NCBI GenBank assembly: GCA_039704465.1
Contig: JASFAU010000002.1
Span: 992,001 to 1,056,000 of the forward strand
From: Plasmodiophora brassicae
Lineage: Eukaryota > Endomyxa > Phytomyxea > Plasmodiophorida > Plasmodiophoridae
Length of the DNA: 64,000 nt
Direction of reading: 5' to 3'
Shown piece after piece: positions 8,509-20,181 of this stretch. The notes below the pieces were generated by a model. It was not told where the DNA came from. It saw nothing but the letters and a program-made list of their open reading frames with translations, and did no database searches. Numbering within the stretch: the first letter of the stretch is position 1; every line of letters begins with the position of its first letter. The position numbers and the translations under genes were made by a program.

Positions 8509-10803
8509 CTATTCAGGAATTGACTCGCGTTTCTCTAAACCTCGACCCGCGCTAACGTCGAGGATGAGGCCGTTCTTCTCACTCGCACTGATACCTGTGT
8601 CCGGCAGGGCTTGTTCCTTCCAGGGTGTCTTGGCGACAAGCGTCTTCTTGCGGTCGCCCGATAGCCCTCCCAGCGCCCTGTTCGACCACACCTTCGACGT
8701 TTTCTTGCTTTCCGGATCGTCCAAGTCTTCGCATTTGTCCTCCGTTTCAGCCTCCGTAAACTCGAAGTCAGCTTCGTTGCCGTTGATGGCTTTGACGGAC
8801 GTAACCGACAGCGTCCTAGAGTGGCGACTGTTTGACCGTCGTCGATTCCCGGTGACCGAGTTCTTTCTTGATCGCGGTTGGCGCTCGGTTGCCGACAGCG
8901 AGACTCGACAAGGTGGCGCCGCAACGGTTTCAACAGCGGCGGCGGCGGGCTGAATGCTGAGCGACATGTGCCGGCGCTTGATGAGTTGCTTCCTCTGTTC
9001 AACGAGAAACTCGATCTCCTTCTCACCGAGGTCCTGCCAGCTGGTACCACGATGGAGACTGTTTCGACGATTGCCGATCATCGGAATGCCAGTCCGAGCT
9101 GATCGGGTAATTGGTGGCCCATCGTCCAGGTTAATCCCCAGTCGTTTCGCCCAGGCAGCCAGGTTCTTTGGACGATATGTTAGATCAACCTGCCAGCGCT
9201 GGAAGACGCTGGCGTCGATTGTTTCGTGGACGTTGAGTCGGGCTGGATCCTCGCAGACACCAATGGGCCTGTAGTATGGCGCTCCCATGACAGGAATCCA
9301 CTATGATCGGACGTAAGGAACAGTCGTGCCGCTGGCCAAATTGCGAACGGTACGACCTGGTACAAGCCGAACATGAACTGGCTGAGCGAGTTGACGATTG
9401 GGGACTTGAGCGCCTCCACCCCGACAAGTGCCTGGTCGGCACGGAAGGTCAGACCTCTATCGACGGCGCCCTCAATGATCCAGTTCATCGTGATCTGTGA
9501 GGCCACAGTCATACAGCGAAGCCATACTCGTCAGTTCAGCACTTTTACCTGCTGAAATGTATCATTGTTGTAGCCTCCGCCCACGTTGGTGTGTGCACCG
9601 CAGAACCTGGTTGCCATGTGTTAATGAACGTGATCCTCTGTCGCGGTGATACAAGTACCAGCGCTGCTCGATAACGAGGTGGTAATGCCCCAGGTCATCA
9701 GGCAACATCGACTGGTCCAGTGACTTGGACGTATCGTCTCGGTTGTAATACTGGTTCTCATGCGTCCAGAGAGTAGGCCGGAATCCCTGATTAGACGTCA
9801 GACAGCGCGTACGATTGCCAATAGCCGTCTCGTACATAGCGATGCTCGTCGACAGCGAGGGCGTGTCTCCCGTACTCCAGCGAATGCGACAGCTCAATCT
9901 TGTTGAACTTCATCGTGTCGGAACTGACGCCCTTAATCGACAGGATGGGAATTCCAAGTGCGGCAACCTGTGGTCGATGTCAGCCCAACTGGTGCTTGAA
10001 GGGCGTGCGTTCACAGAGCGTGCCGTATCAAAGATGCCCATGTACGTGAACTTCACGTGGCGCGAGTACTGCCCCAGCATATACTCGACGTAATGCGTCG
10101 CCATATCGTAGCTGTTCCTGTTCTTCAGGATCTGCGACAGTGTCGCTGGGGGATTGCCATTCGCGCCGGCACGATAGCGATCGTAGAGTTGGGACACCTT
10201 CAGAGTCGTTCCTGGGCGCAACAGGCCACACTGCGAGTTTGGATTAGCTCCTTCCAGCACAGGCACTACGAGTCGAGACACGTCAACCTCATCAATGATG
10301 CCCATCAGACTTCGGCACATGAAGGCGCCTCTAGAGAATCCAAAGATAAAGATTTCGTCTCCGTCCTCGTAGGTTTGCATCAGGTATTCGTAGGCACGGG
10401 CAATGTAATGGTCAATTCCTAGACCAAAGAGCCCCCCGCCGATCTTGTCGAACATGCCCGTTCCAACGCCTTCTTCGTAATAGACGACCTGTTGCTTGCC
10501 GTCTTCTCCAACATCAGCCACCATGCTACAAATTCTCCACACACTGTGCATGCCGAACGTTAAGGATCTCCAGAACTAGGCGTTGACGGCTAGCGAACGC
10601 TCACTTCGTGTTGCTGCCGGGCTCGTTCCATGTGCCATCCTGCAGACAGGGGCAAACTTAGCCATGGGAACCACATCCGTCCCGCAGGCGGCATCTACCA
10701 AGAACATAACGATGCGCTTCGGATCTGGGCCCCGGCTACTGGGAGGCCTGCCAGTCTCCGCTTCGATCTCCAGGTTCTCCAGCTCCTGCTCAATTGACCC
10801 CAT
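8509..10803 (-). CDS. DUF2235 alpha/beta hydrolase (Tle1-like)
   Basis: Starts at ATG 10803. The first introns are 10698-10640 and 10604-10544; splicing builds KRIVMFLDGTWNEPGSNTN, a hallmark of DUF2235. Downstream come IFIFGFSRGAFMCR, with the GxSxG nucleophile, MGIFDTARSVAALGIP, EYGRHALAVDEHR, and WFCGAHTNVGGGY assembled across another intron, followed by YYRPIGVCEDP. The family has an alpha/beta hydrolase fold and includes type VI phospholipase effectors in bacteria and many uncharacterised fungal proteins. The substrate here is unknown. The last about 170 residues are Ser/Arg-rich and probably disordered. There are at least seven exons; the intron near 9310-9370 was placed by frame logic only. 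No signal peptide is seen, so a cytosolic enzyme is likely. Confidence 0.82.
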
Positions 10804-11094
10804 CTTCTACAGGGCTACGGACCAGAATGACCCAATTCAGATGTGGCGCGTGCCCAGCCCACATCTGGGCTGCCCACGACCCCCCTGCGCCACGTGTCCC
10901 TGCTTACCCGTACACCCCACCGATATGTGCCCAGGGCAACTACTGTTGGTACCTCTGCTTCTGTTTCAGTCAGTGGTGCAACGGTTGCAATACAATAATT
11001 CCCCGGTGCACACTGAAGAGAGAGTCAGAGACGGCAGCAGCGCACTGAGTGAGCTGCACAAGGTGGACTCCGTGGCGTCTGTGTGAGCTACATC

Positions 11095-13063
11095 ATGATG
11101 TCCGGGCGACTGTGGCGCGTGCCGCATCAGGCAGCGACGCGATGCAGGGCCCGGTGGGGTCCTCCTCGACATTGCCTCCCGGTCGTGCATGGCTTGCGCC
11201 GCATGAGTGAGTCGGCAGTGGCGGCGGTGACCAGCGGTCGCGAGGCATCGGAGCAGGGTGACGACACGGGGTCGTTGCTGGCGGGCGTGCTCGATAATGT
11301 GAAGTGCTGTGGGTGCGGAGCGCTTCTACACACGTCTGATAAGAACAGCCCTGGGTCGGAATCCACGTTGCATTCCCACAGGTCGGCGGCTCTTATGAAT
11401 CCGGTGCCCAGGTTCGTGCCGAATCATATTGTGGAGGACGTGATGAGCAAATACGACGAGAGCATGTCGATGGGAGTCGATGTCAGGTCGGCGCGCGCTG
11501 AAGCCGTTCACAGTATAATCTGCATGCGATGCCACCAGTGAGGCGCCCCCGCGTTCTTGCCTGTCGCACGTTTTCAAATCCGTTTGACAGGCTCACGTTC
11601 AATGGTGTCGCGCAGGGTGCGATGAAGGGCGTCATTGCTGACGACTTCAGACAGGCGCTGCAGACGCGGTTTCTCGTAGAGAACGGTACTCGCGAATCCA
11701 TACTGTGCAACGTCGTTCTGCGCTGCTGACATGATACAAACGCTGCAGAGCGTGGCGCTGTTGTCATCAAGATCGTTGATATACTGGACTTTAACGCGAC
11801 CGTCTTTGACGATCTGATGTCCGTCGTCGGTGGGCAGAATCCGGTTATACTCGTCGCCAACAAATTCGACCTGTACGACACCAGTGCACCGATATGCTAC
11901 GAATGTCTGATTGATGACGTAGGTTGCCGAATGGTGCAACGATTCCCCGGGTTCGCCAATGGGTACGCACAACCCAGTACCAGTCCCTCTTGCGCTCATT
12001 CTCATTTTCTGGCAGGTCAAATCGCAGGCGAAGCAGATGCGGTTGCCCATCGCCGATGCGTTCGTAGTGTGCTCCAAGTCGGGTGAGGGAATTCCTCCGC
12101 TTCTTCGAGCCGCGGAAGAGCTTGCTGAACGTCAAGATCGTGACATCTACGTTCTCGGCATAACCAACGGTCCTCGTTCGCCGGCGTTACCCCGAGGGTT
12201 GCCCCGCTGACGATTATCTGCAGTTGGGAAAAGCACGTTCATCAACAAGCTGCTGGATTTGAGCTTCATTAAAGGGATCGGGAGAGGCACGCGACAAATC
12301 CGTCCCCCTAACCGGAAACATCACGACGATGACCGACTTGTTACCCAAGTTATACCAGTTACGTCTTCGGTCGTAGCAGGGACCACTCTGGACCTGATAC
12401 CATTCTCCGTCCGTCGTCCAGCCTCTCAGTCAAAGATGCGCTTGTTCGACACCCCTGGGATTTACCCGAATTTGCCGATCCATCGCCATCTCAGCGAATC
12501 TGAACAGACTCTGATTTCGCACAAACACCGCATCGTTCCCATCACCTACAGGGTTGAGCTCGGACAGTCGCTGCTCCTGGGTGCTCTGGCCAGGATTGAT
12601 CACGGTCAGTGTATTTCGTTTGATCGTTGGGTCTGCTTATGTAATCGCCCGTGTCATAGTTGGTGGACCCCCGTTCCTGTTCACAACGTACGTGTCGTCC
12701 AACGTTGCGATTCATCGAACGAAAACAACGAATGTCGAGCGCCTGTTGAAAGACCGTTTGCAAGACATCCTGAAGATTCCGTCAGACCCTATGCAGACTG
12801 TATCATTTATGTCCCCTCAGACGTTCGAGGTTAGCGGTGAAGGCTGGAAGAAGTTGGTGCCCCATTTGCCAGGCGATCCAGCTCATGGTCTGACTTCTTT
12901 GGGCAGGTCCTGTGCCGATATCGTGTTCGACGGGCTGGGCTGGATAAGCCTCACAGGGTGCGATGCGGTGCGCGTTCAAGCATACTCAATAGGAATGGCC
13001 CGGCTGCGCGATCCACTGATGCCATACGATGCTATGAGGACGTCGAAGAGATTCACTGGATGA
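11095..13063 (+). CDS. NOA1: NOA1/YqeH-type circularly permuted GTPase
   Basis: The start at ATG 11095 gives a basic, Arg-rich leader without acidic residues for about 40 residues, typical of mitochondrial targeting. Motifs then appear in the permuted order of the YqeH/NOA1 family: a zinc-binding CCGC...CMRC pair, IKIVDILDF, VANKFDL (G4), VCSKSGEG (G5), TNVGKSTFINKLL (G1), SVVAGTTLDL (G2) and MRLFDTPGI (G3). A C-terminal domain ends in DIVFDGLGWISLTG. Family members help assemble the small mitochondrial ribosomal subunit. Introns of about 60 nt interrupt it, one splitting the ENERGAVVIKIVD segment. The exon between G4 and G5 (about 11880-12015) was not fully resolved. It is divergent from the DUF2235 gene with about 290 bp between starts. 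Confidence 0.88.
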
Positions 13064-13141
13064 ATATTATTGAACTATTAGAGTTGCACATGTAGACCAG
13101 ACATGGTCCTATGCGTATGCCGGTGGCTCAGTGAGCGTGTA

Positions 13142-14737
13142 CTAAGCGCATTCAGAACGTTCGGAGGCATCCCCTTGATCGCTCCAGGCAACTGATGCTG
13201 ACAATTCACGGTATGACTCATGTGGTGGTTCGTCAATGAGAATGACGATGAGCAGAGCAGCGAGAGACGCGCCAACCGCGCTCATCACGAACACGGATGC
13301 GGTGTTGTCATGGAAGTGGATGAGCACAGGCCCACTCAGGGCGCTGGTGATGATTTGAGGCAAACACTGCGACAGGTTGAACGTGGCAGAGTACAGACCA
13401 GCATCTGGGCTGGACGATATCTCCCGCGTGACAATCATCCAGGGGATCGTGTTCGAAACAGCAAATGGTATGCCGAACGCCGCGTACAGGGCGACTGCCA
13501 TTGCTGACGAACGGATGATGGGCATGAGCAGCAGACCGACCATAAGCATCAGCTCGGCGGCAATGTAAACAGGGACCAGACCGAGTTTACTGGTCGCTGG
13601 CATCAGGAATCTTGAAAACACTGCCGACGATATCGACAGGGCAAACAGGGCAAAGTTCCCCGTACGTAACCCTTCCTCGTACAAGATGATGGCCTTCGAA
13701 CCAATTGGCGCTTGCGCCGAGCCTCCGTAAATGTGGTTGCCGAAGTAATCCGTCCCTATGTAGCGGGGCAACGTGTTTTAGTCAGCATCCGATTGACCAA
13801 AGCAGCCCGGCTTTACCGTAGACCATGAACGAGAACCAGGCGAACGTGTTGCAGAACTGAACGAAGAACACGCGCATGGCTGCCGGAGGCAGGTGTGGCA
13901 TGGCGGCGAACGCTCGCCATACGACTGACAGCCCACCGCCCGAAGCAGGCCTGTCCCGTGCCGCAGTGCATGGACCGCAATCGTCGGTGGCCAGAAAGAA
14001 GGTGATTGAACAGTAGACTAGAAGGACGAGGGCAGCAATGGAATACACGATCTGGAGCTCACCGCCGATGCCTCTGACCTCACGTTCCAGATTGACCTTT
14101 GGTAACATGGCACCATCAGGCTGGACGTCGCGTAACGACAATGAACATTGAGCAGTACCGATCCCAGTAGGTATCCGGTCGCCTTTCCAAGGCCATCGTG
14201 GATACTGATATATGCGCTCGCCTCGTCTTGCTGCTCCTCGGGGACAATGTCGGCAACTAAGGCGCGCGTCGGTGCCATCATGGCATTGATGGAACAGTCG
14301 AGCGCCATGAACGCAGCAATGGCAACGGCCAGCGCAACGGTGCCCGACGTGTCACCAAGGTGCTGACCGATACGCGATGCCTGCGAGAACAGGACCAGGG
14401 CTGTTGCCGTGCTACAGGCAGCACACAGGATCACTGGTCGTCGCCGACCGAACCGAGACCTACAGTTGTCCGACAGCATACCGACAAGCGGCTGGACAAT
14501 GATGCCGGAAAAGGGCCCCATCAGCCATACCAGCCCGACTAGCGGTCTGGATAGACCCAACGAAAGCAGCTCTGGAGTCGAGTACCCGGCCTACGCGCGA
14601 CTTTAGGAATCCGGTACGGGCGGACCATGACCGCCGACCTGTACTGCCCAGGCCAGGCTGCTGGCCATGGCCGAGAAGAGCGTCGCGAACAGGTACGATT
14701 TCTGCCACGGTTGTTTGCGTTCGGCCCCGCCTGACAT
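13142..14737 (-). CDS. SLC45/sucrose-transporter-type MFS permease
   Basis: Start ATG 14737 (MSGGAERKQPWQKSYLF), then WAVQAGYSTPELLSLGLSR, VWLMGPFSGIIVQPLVGMLSD and CRSRFGRRRPVI. The RxGRRRP loop after transmembrane segment 3 is the signature of plant SUT sucrose transporters and animal SLC45 proteins. Later segments include ALVADIVPEEQQDEASAY, a central loop, and six further helices ending after ALLIVILIDEPPHESY. Four or so exons are separated by short introns. The family cotransports sucrose or related disaccharides with protons across plasma or endomembranes; specificity cannot be read from the sequence. In a host-dependent organism it would be an obvious candidate for sugar uptake. Its stop lies about 80 bp from the convergent NOA1 stop. 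Confidence 0.85.
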
Positions 14738-14856
14738 GGCATGAAGGAGTGATGACCAGTGACGGTCGGAGACCCTCGCGCAGTTCTTTTTGATGTCCAC
14801 ACCGCTCCACACACAGTGCCCTCCGAACACCCGAACGCCACATCAGCGGACATCGT

Positions 14857-17657
14857 TTATGTGCTGCTGCCGGTGCTGGGCTCCGGTTGCACAGCAGGGC
14901 GCTGTCGAATGGCGGAGATGCGTCCCAGGAGCTCGCGGTCGCTCTGGGACAGACCCGGCGTCTGCGACTGCCGATGCGGCGGCCCGGCGAGTGCTTGCTG
15001 GACCAGCGACAGCGATGGCGGCACTGCAATGCCCAATGCGGAGATGATGTTGGAGATGTACTCCAGGTCAGCCGACAGTTGCCTATAGAATCGACAGTAC
15101 ATCACCTCACCTGCTCGGCAACGACACAGGCGGCATACCTGGCGCCAGCGGTTCCGAGGAAGTTGATCTCCTGGACAGATTGTAACAGGTCCTCAGCGGT
15201 ACCTGTGGATGCTCTCTGGAGCCATGCAAGCAGGCCATCGTCGACGTTGTCCTCGACATGGTCCTCTGCAATGGCGACATCAGTTACAAGTAGTGGCGGA
15301 ACAGACCAACAGAGACCAACCTTGCTGGTTCAGGCTGATTTGAACCTCAAGTGGTTGAATCAGGCCAAACAGATGCTCACCGATCTTCGTAATGTAATCG
15401 GATGGCTGCGATGAGAACACAGGGAGATCATCGTCCTGAACGGAAAGCAGTGAGCATCAAGACAGTACAAGCCGCGATGGATACAACCGTTGACGACACG
15501 TCATCTTTGCCCCAGACATCCCACGTCGGGAGACCATGAAGTTGCACATGCACCTCACGTTGCATGGAATCGTACACAAGCGTTCGCATCGCACGTTCCA
15601 GTGACTGGCACGAATGAACTGACCGGTCCAGGAACCGAGTGTCGGTGGCAGCGTGTGATGGATCGTGGATTCTGTCAATGACGGCCGACAAGTACCCAAT
15701 TTGCGCTGGTTGATGTGGCACGAACGCCCGACCAAATATGGTTGCAGGTGAATCTCCCTCGGCAGACGACGTTGCCAGAAGACGAGACAACGACTGGGAC
15801 AGTGTAGTGAGGCACTGGACGTCAAACACTCGAAGCTGATAAACCGGCCTGTCAGTTTCCGAACAAGTGCAGTATCATCTCTCAAACCTGATGACGAAGT
15901 CGCCGAGCAAATCGTAGAAACCTGAACGCTGTTGCTATTGAAGACCAATCGGATTCGGCGACAACGCTGCCGTCGAAACCGGCAAGCCTTCTAACGCGAC
16001 GCAGCATGGAAAGGATGTGCTACAATACGTTTCAGAGAGATCGATCAGGATTTACATCATGCCGCCGGAAGCACCTGGATGTACTCAGACATGGCGAAAT
16101 CCAATGCACCCGCCAGGGACTGAGCAGTGGCTCCTGACGCAAAGGCGACGCAACGAGCCAGCGCCCCATCACACATATCACCAAGATGCGACAGTGACCA
16201 ATCCATCGCGTCCAGCATTGCCGTACAGCCTGCATCGCAAACGATACGCTCGTAGCACGACGCGAGCTGCGTCGAGAGTTTCTGCTTTTCCAGCTCGCCA
16301 TACCTGTCCAACCAAATAAGCGTTCAATGAACAATATGGGATAGAGTGGACCATACCGGGAGGCGTATGGAGTGAAAACACTTGCAATTGCATTGATGAC
16401 ACCGTTTACTTCGCTTGGTGACAAATGCGGTCGCTCAGCGAAGCTGATAACGAACGTCTTGGAAGCCTCCAGTACTTCAAGAAGGAGATCAAGGACTGGG
16501 GTCGACCCAGATGTCGAACACATGGTGCGAACCCACTGATCTAGTTTACGGCGAAGCGCTTTGAGAACGTGTAAAACTGAGGACACGTACGACGAGTTAG
16601 ACTGGACGCGTAACGGTTTCCGTATCGCTTCGTACCGAGGTCCGATTGTGAGATGGATGGAAACCGTTCTGGCAGAGTGTTGCATTCCGCCGTAATTTTA
16701 TCGGAAACCGTGACGAGGAACGAGGCGAGCCATTCAGAGAGTTGAGCCGGGTTGCAGCTGGCACTCGCTTCAGAAAGCCAATCGGTTAACGAGCTGAAGT
16801 ACAGCTGGGCAATCGTGTCGGCAACTCCAATGCGCGTGAAGATGGCCGTATATTGAGCCAACGCCTCAGCATCGTTCTTCTGGATCGCAACAAGCAAGTG
16901 GGGGCTGCACATGGCTTCCAGCCGGGACCTGAGATCATTCAACTCTGAAACACACACGCATCAGCAGAGCGAAGCAGGCAGGAGCACTATGAGACGACCT
17001 GCTTGACGTGAATCAAATTCCGGTAGCTTTTCCAGAAGGACAAGCGATTTCTGCATTTCCTGAAATGAACGAGTCATCACACGGTCGTCCCAACAACGCG
17101 AAATCGGCAAACCTCGATCTCTTCCGCAATCTTGTCAATCTCTTTCGAGTCAAACAATAGGTTAACGGATTTCAGCCGATATTTCCAGGTCTGGATTTCG
17201 GTGACAAGCTTCGCACACCGCTCGATACGAAGCTTCACAGAGTCCACGCGTGCTAGAGCGGCAACGGATGCTTCTGTGCGTTCGTCAACCATGGACAGCT
17301 GTGCAATAAGCGTGTCCAGACGCTTCTGGAGCGTCGCGGCGGACATCGAGGCGCGCTCTACCTCATCAAGGGCCCTGTAGGAATGAACGTCAGCTCAAAC
17401 AGCGATCCCAGGACGGAACGGTGTTACTCTGGAAGGCGTTCATGTAGCTGGGTTTTATAGAGCGCGACCTTGGAAGCCAGACGCTTCCCTTCGACCTGTG
17501 CCTTCGAAACCAGCGTCGCTACAAGCTCCTGCGACGCCGCTCAGTCACCAGCGAAGCACCAAACGGATCGTCGTGAGCCGACTTCAGAGATCTTGCCGCC
17601 CGCCTCCTCCACCGATGCCGTCAGCAGGTCATTGACGGCCGCGCGTCCTGACGGCAT
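14857..17657 (-). CDS. COG7: COG complex subunit 7
   Basis: Starts at ATG 17657 (MPSGRAAVNDLLTASVEEAG). Splicing gives ELVATLVSKAQVEGKRLASK, then HERLPEALDEVERASMSAAT, the coiled-coil segment SVAALARVDSVKLRIERCAK, LNDLRSRLEAMCSPHLLVAI and a C-terminal YRQLSADLEYISNIISALGI. These correspond, in order, to segments of human COG7: the VDQVKSRM coil, the ALKNRLEALASP helix and the QLATDIDYLINVMDALG tail. COG7 belongs to lobe B of the conserved oligomeric Golgi tether that retrieves glycosylation enzymes in intra-Golgi traffic. Length fits the family. The middle third (15400-16400) is divergent and its splice sites are approximate. Confidence 0.78.
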
Positions 17658-18141
17658 TATCAGGCAAAGCGCGTTGCTATCTGTGGGAACGCGATGATCC
17701 GCACCGAATTTTCCCACGCGTCAATTGCGTTTTATTCGGCAAAGGTATTCATCCGCCTTACAAACAGGCGACATCCCACTACACACCGATGCTCAACGCA
17801 GGCGAACGCAGTTCTTCGTATATGGAAACACGTAAACGCCACGCTGACGTTTCCATATTATTCGCGTCGATCGGATCCCTTATACTGACGACCGACCGGG
17901 ATAAGCGAACGCGGTTGTGTGGGGACCGTCTGTATTGCCGGTTAGTTGGAACGGTGAAGCTGCAGAGCGCGGCATCAACCCCGTCGGGCGTCGGGTGTGC
18001 AGCGGAACGAGAATAGAGCAGCAGGGTCAGGGTCGCTCCCAAAATCGCAAGTCCGCGCACTCGGAGTCCCCAACCCTCGGTGAGTCCTTGCTGCAGGACG
18101 CGTGCCTCGGCGAGCAGCAGGACATTTCGGTGCTTGACACG
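17658..18141. other. divergent intergenic region, possibly including a first exon
   Basis: About 480 bp between the COG7 start and the first in-frame ATG of the DUF1336 gene. The frame leading into that ATG stays open back to about 17917, and its last 15-20 residues resemble the N-terminus of the downstream paralogue, so the true first exon of the DUF1336 gene probably lies here. No ATG in that frame is visible, so an intron is implied but not located. Confidence 0.4.
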
Positions 18142-19197
18142 ATGCAGGTCATCGAGCGGCAGAAGTATGCGATGGGCGCATCGCTCCAGCGGGTCTCCCT
18201 CGAGGAGGTCGACAACGGCGCCCAACACGCATTTGCATGCGTTCAGGGAGATATTTTTGATGTCCGACATGGCCCAAACTATGAGAAGTCAATCATACAA
18301 TCTGCCGATGTACATGACAGCATGTTGACATTCGCTGTGCCAGGACGGGGAAGAAGGACAAATCAGCAGATTCAATTGCTGAGGTCGTTGGAGTTGACGT
18401 GTTCAAGAGCAACCGCAAACTCGAACATGTCATGGAGTACATCGAGGTGCCTCCTGAACTGTCGACACCATTGACGTCGACGTCCGATTTCGTCTACGTA
18501 CCGCAGGTCGGCTTTACTGCCAATTGGCGACTGTGCGATGTGGTTGCTGACCGCATTTGTACCGGCAGCTGTTCGTTGTTAATTTCATGCTGCCATCGTA
18601 CAATCCTGGCAACCCTTTGTGGGGTGCGTCGAAATACGATGGTGAAAACTATAGCGTTGTAATCTACATCAAGATGACTTCCGAGGCCGTCGAAGCCCTT
18701 CGCAATGATGCGTTCCCGGCTGCGACGCTTCTCAAGGTTGAACGATCGCCCTGTGCGTTGCGATTATATAGCGCTAACTTCACGCCCAGAATTTCTTCCA
18801 AATGGACACGAAGTCGGCCGAGGATTACGCGCTGCGAGGTCGCTTGAAAGCGATCCCGGTTCTTCGGAACCCGGATGATGTCAACCTGGGGATGGCTTTG
18901 AAGCAGATGGTACGAACATACGACGCGAAGCCATTCCTGACGGGCCCGAAGTACCATTCGTTCGTCAAGACGGACCTGTACCTGGAATGTGATGTCGATA
19001 TCCACAACTACGTGTATCCAGCACGCAAGACGTTCCACAGCCTGTTGCCCGAGGTCCCATCCATGATCATCGACTTCGCCCTGCTCGTCGAGGCTCAAGG
19101 CGAAGAAATGCCTGAGCGGGTCCTGGCCGCCATAAGATTGTCCCGCATCCACCCGGAACGCGCCATCACCATTGAACTGCCGCCGGTGTCCCATTGA
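18142..19197 (+). CDS. EDR2-C (DUF1336) domain protein, copy 1
   Basis: The first in-frame ATG is 18142; similarity to copy 2 suggests the true start is further upstream in an unresolved exon. Coding blocks read IERQKYAMGASLQRVSLEEV, FDVRHGPNYEK, VVGVDVFKSNRKLEHVMEYI, FVVNFMLPSYNPGNPLWGAS, then LRGRLKAIPVLRNPDDVNLG and VYPARKTFHSLLPEVPSMII. The NFMLP.Y.P.NPLWG block and the F.R.LKGI....NP.DVNLG region define the EDR2 C-terminal domain. In plants it sits behind PH and START lipid-binding domains; here it stands almost alone. Introns fall at the same places as in copy 2, for example inside the Lys codon of NYEK. A lipid-related membrane role is likely only by analogy. Confidence 0.8.
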
Positions 19198-19316
19198 CCA
19201 CTCGTCGTACCTACCTATCCAATGATAAACGAACGAATTTCTCCCCGTCCACCGGGCCTTGGAATGGCGACCTCATTGCTCTGTGCGGGTTTCGGCGTTG
19301 CGGGGGGACGGTTTGC

Positions 19317-20177
19317 ATGAACGCGCTGGCCGAGTACGTTGCAGGATGCAAGGGGCGACGAGTCTTCCAACATCTCCGGAGCGTGAACGCTGTCCTTCAC
19401 TGTACGCTTGTTCACAACGGGACGGTTCGTCGCTGCATTCGTGTCGGTGCGACATCACCGAAGTGTGCAACTGACCAGTACGCGTTGGGATTATGTCGCG
19501 CCTACGCCGGCGTTATACTGACGTAAGAAGAACGCCATACCTGTATCATGCACTTGGTAGTAATTTCCGGCCATCAGGACTGCCAGGATCTTACGAGCTG
19601 AACCGACAATGACGACGAGTTACGATCCCGGGTGGTACGGTGCCATCGGACGTATTCTGCATCCAAGGACAGTGATCCTGTCTCGTTCAGGGAACATCCC
19701 ATGGGGGCACCCGGCATTCATATCGGCTCCAGGGCCCGTAACGGTATGCAGCGTTCCATCCATTGCAGTACACCGTCAGCCTGATATCATGTGAAGGTCC
19801 TTTACAGGGGCACCGATCCCTTGTATTCGATCCCGCGAGAGATGACGGACCGAGGCGTCCAACTGGTTCGCGAAACCTCTGATCTACAATCGATTATTAG
19901 GAGATGGAAAGCTCCTGTTTGTCTAGAAGCAGGGCCAAGCACCACGAATGAACTGTACCAAGCGCGTGCAGTCGATGCTCTCCTGCTGTCTACGTACAAC
20001 GGCACGATCGATCCTGAATTGCTGGGATTGGAGTCTGTCCAACAACGCGATCTGGATACTGACTTCGACCGCGTATTCCATGCCTCAGAACAAGATGGCC
20101 AGTGGACGTTTGAATTATTTATCAAGAAACGAATTCGTCATGCCATCGCTGATCTCTTGATAAACTCGACAACATGA
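19317..20177 (+). CDS. RibD-C/RIB7-like pyrimidine reductase
   Basis: ATG 19317 starts MNALAEYVAGCKGRR. The exons read AVLHCTLVHNGTVRRCIRVG, RAYAGVILTTARILRAEP, RILHPRTVILSRS, PVTVLYRGTDPLYSIPRE, VCLEAGPSTTNELYQARAVD and ALLLSTYNG. This is the order of the RibD C-terminal (dihydrofolate-reductase-like) fold: substrate strand, the VG.GT.+A..P loop, the PR.+++D strand, and the nucleotide-binding LE.GP motif. Enzymes of this fold reduce the riboflavin precursor diaminohydroxyphosphoribosylaminopyrimidine using NADPH. The fold is also found in other reductases, so the riboflavin role is probable, not certain. Introns were placed at about 19525-19580 and 19744-19795. The stop lies 4 bp from the convergent UBAC2-like stop. 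Confidence 0.7.
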
Positions 20178-20181
20178 CCAG

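Noticed and set aside
10544..10698. Apparent stops and frame breaks at the start of the DUF2235 gene
   Set aside because: Two introns of 59 and 61 nt rebuild the FLDGTWNEPGSNTN motif exactly, so the gene is not a pseudogene.
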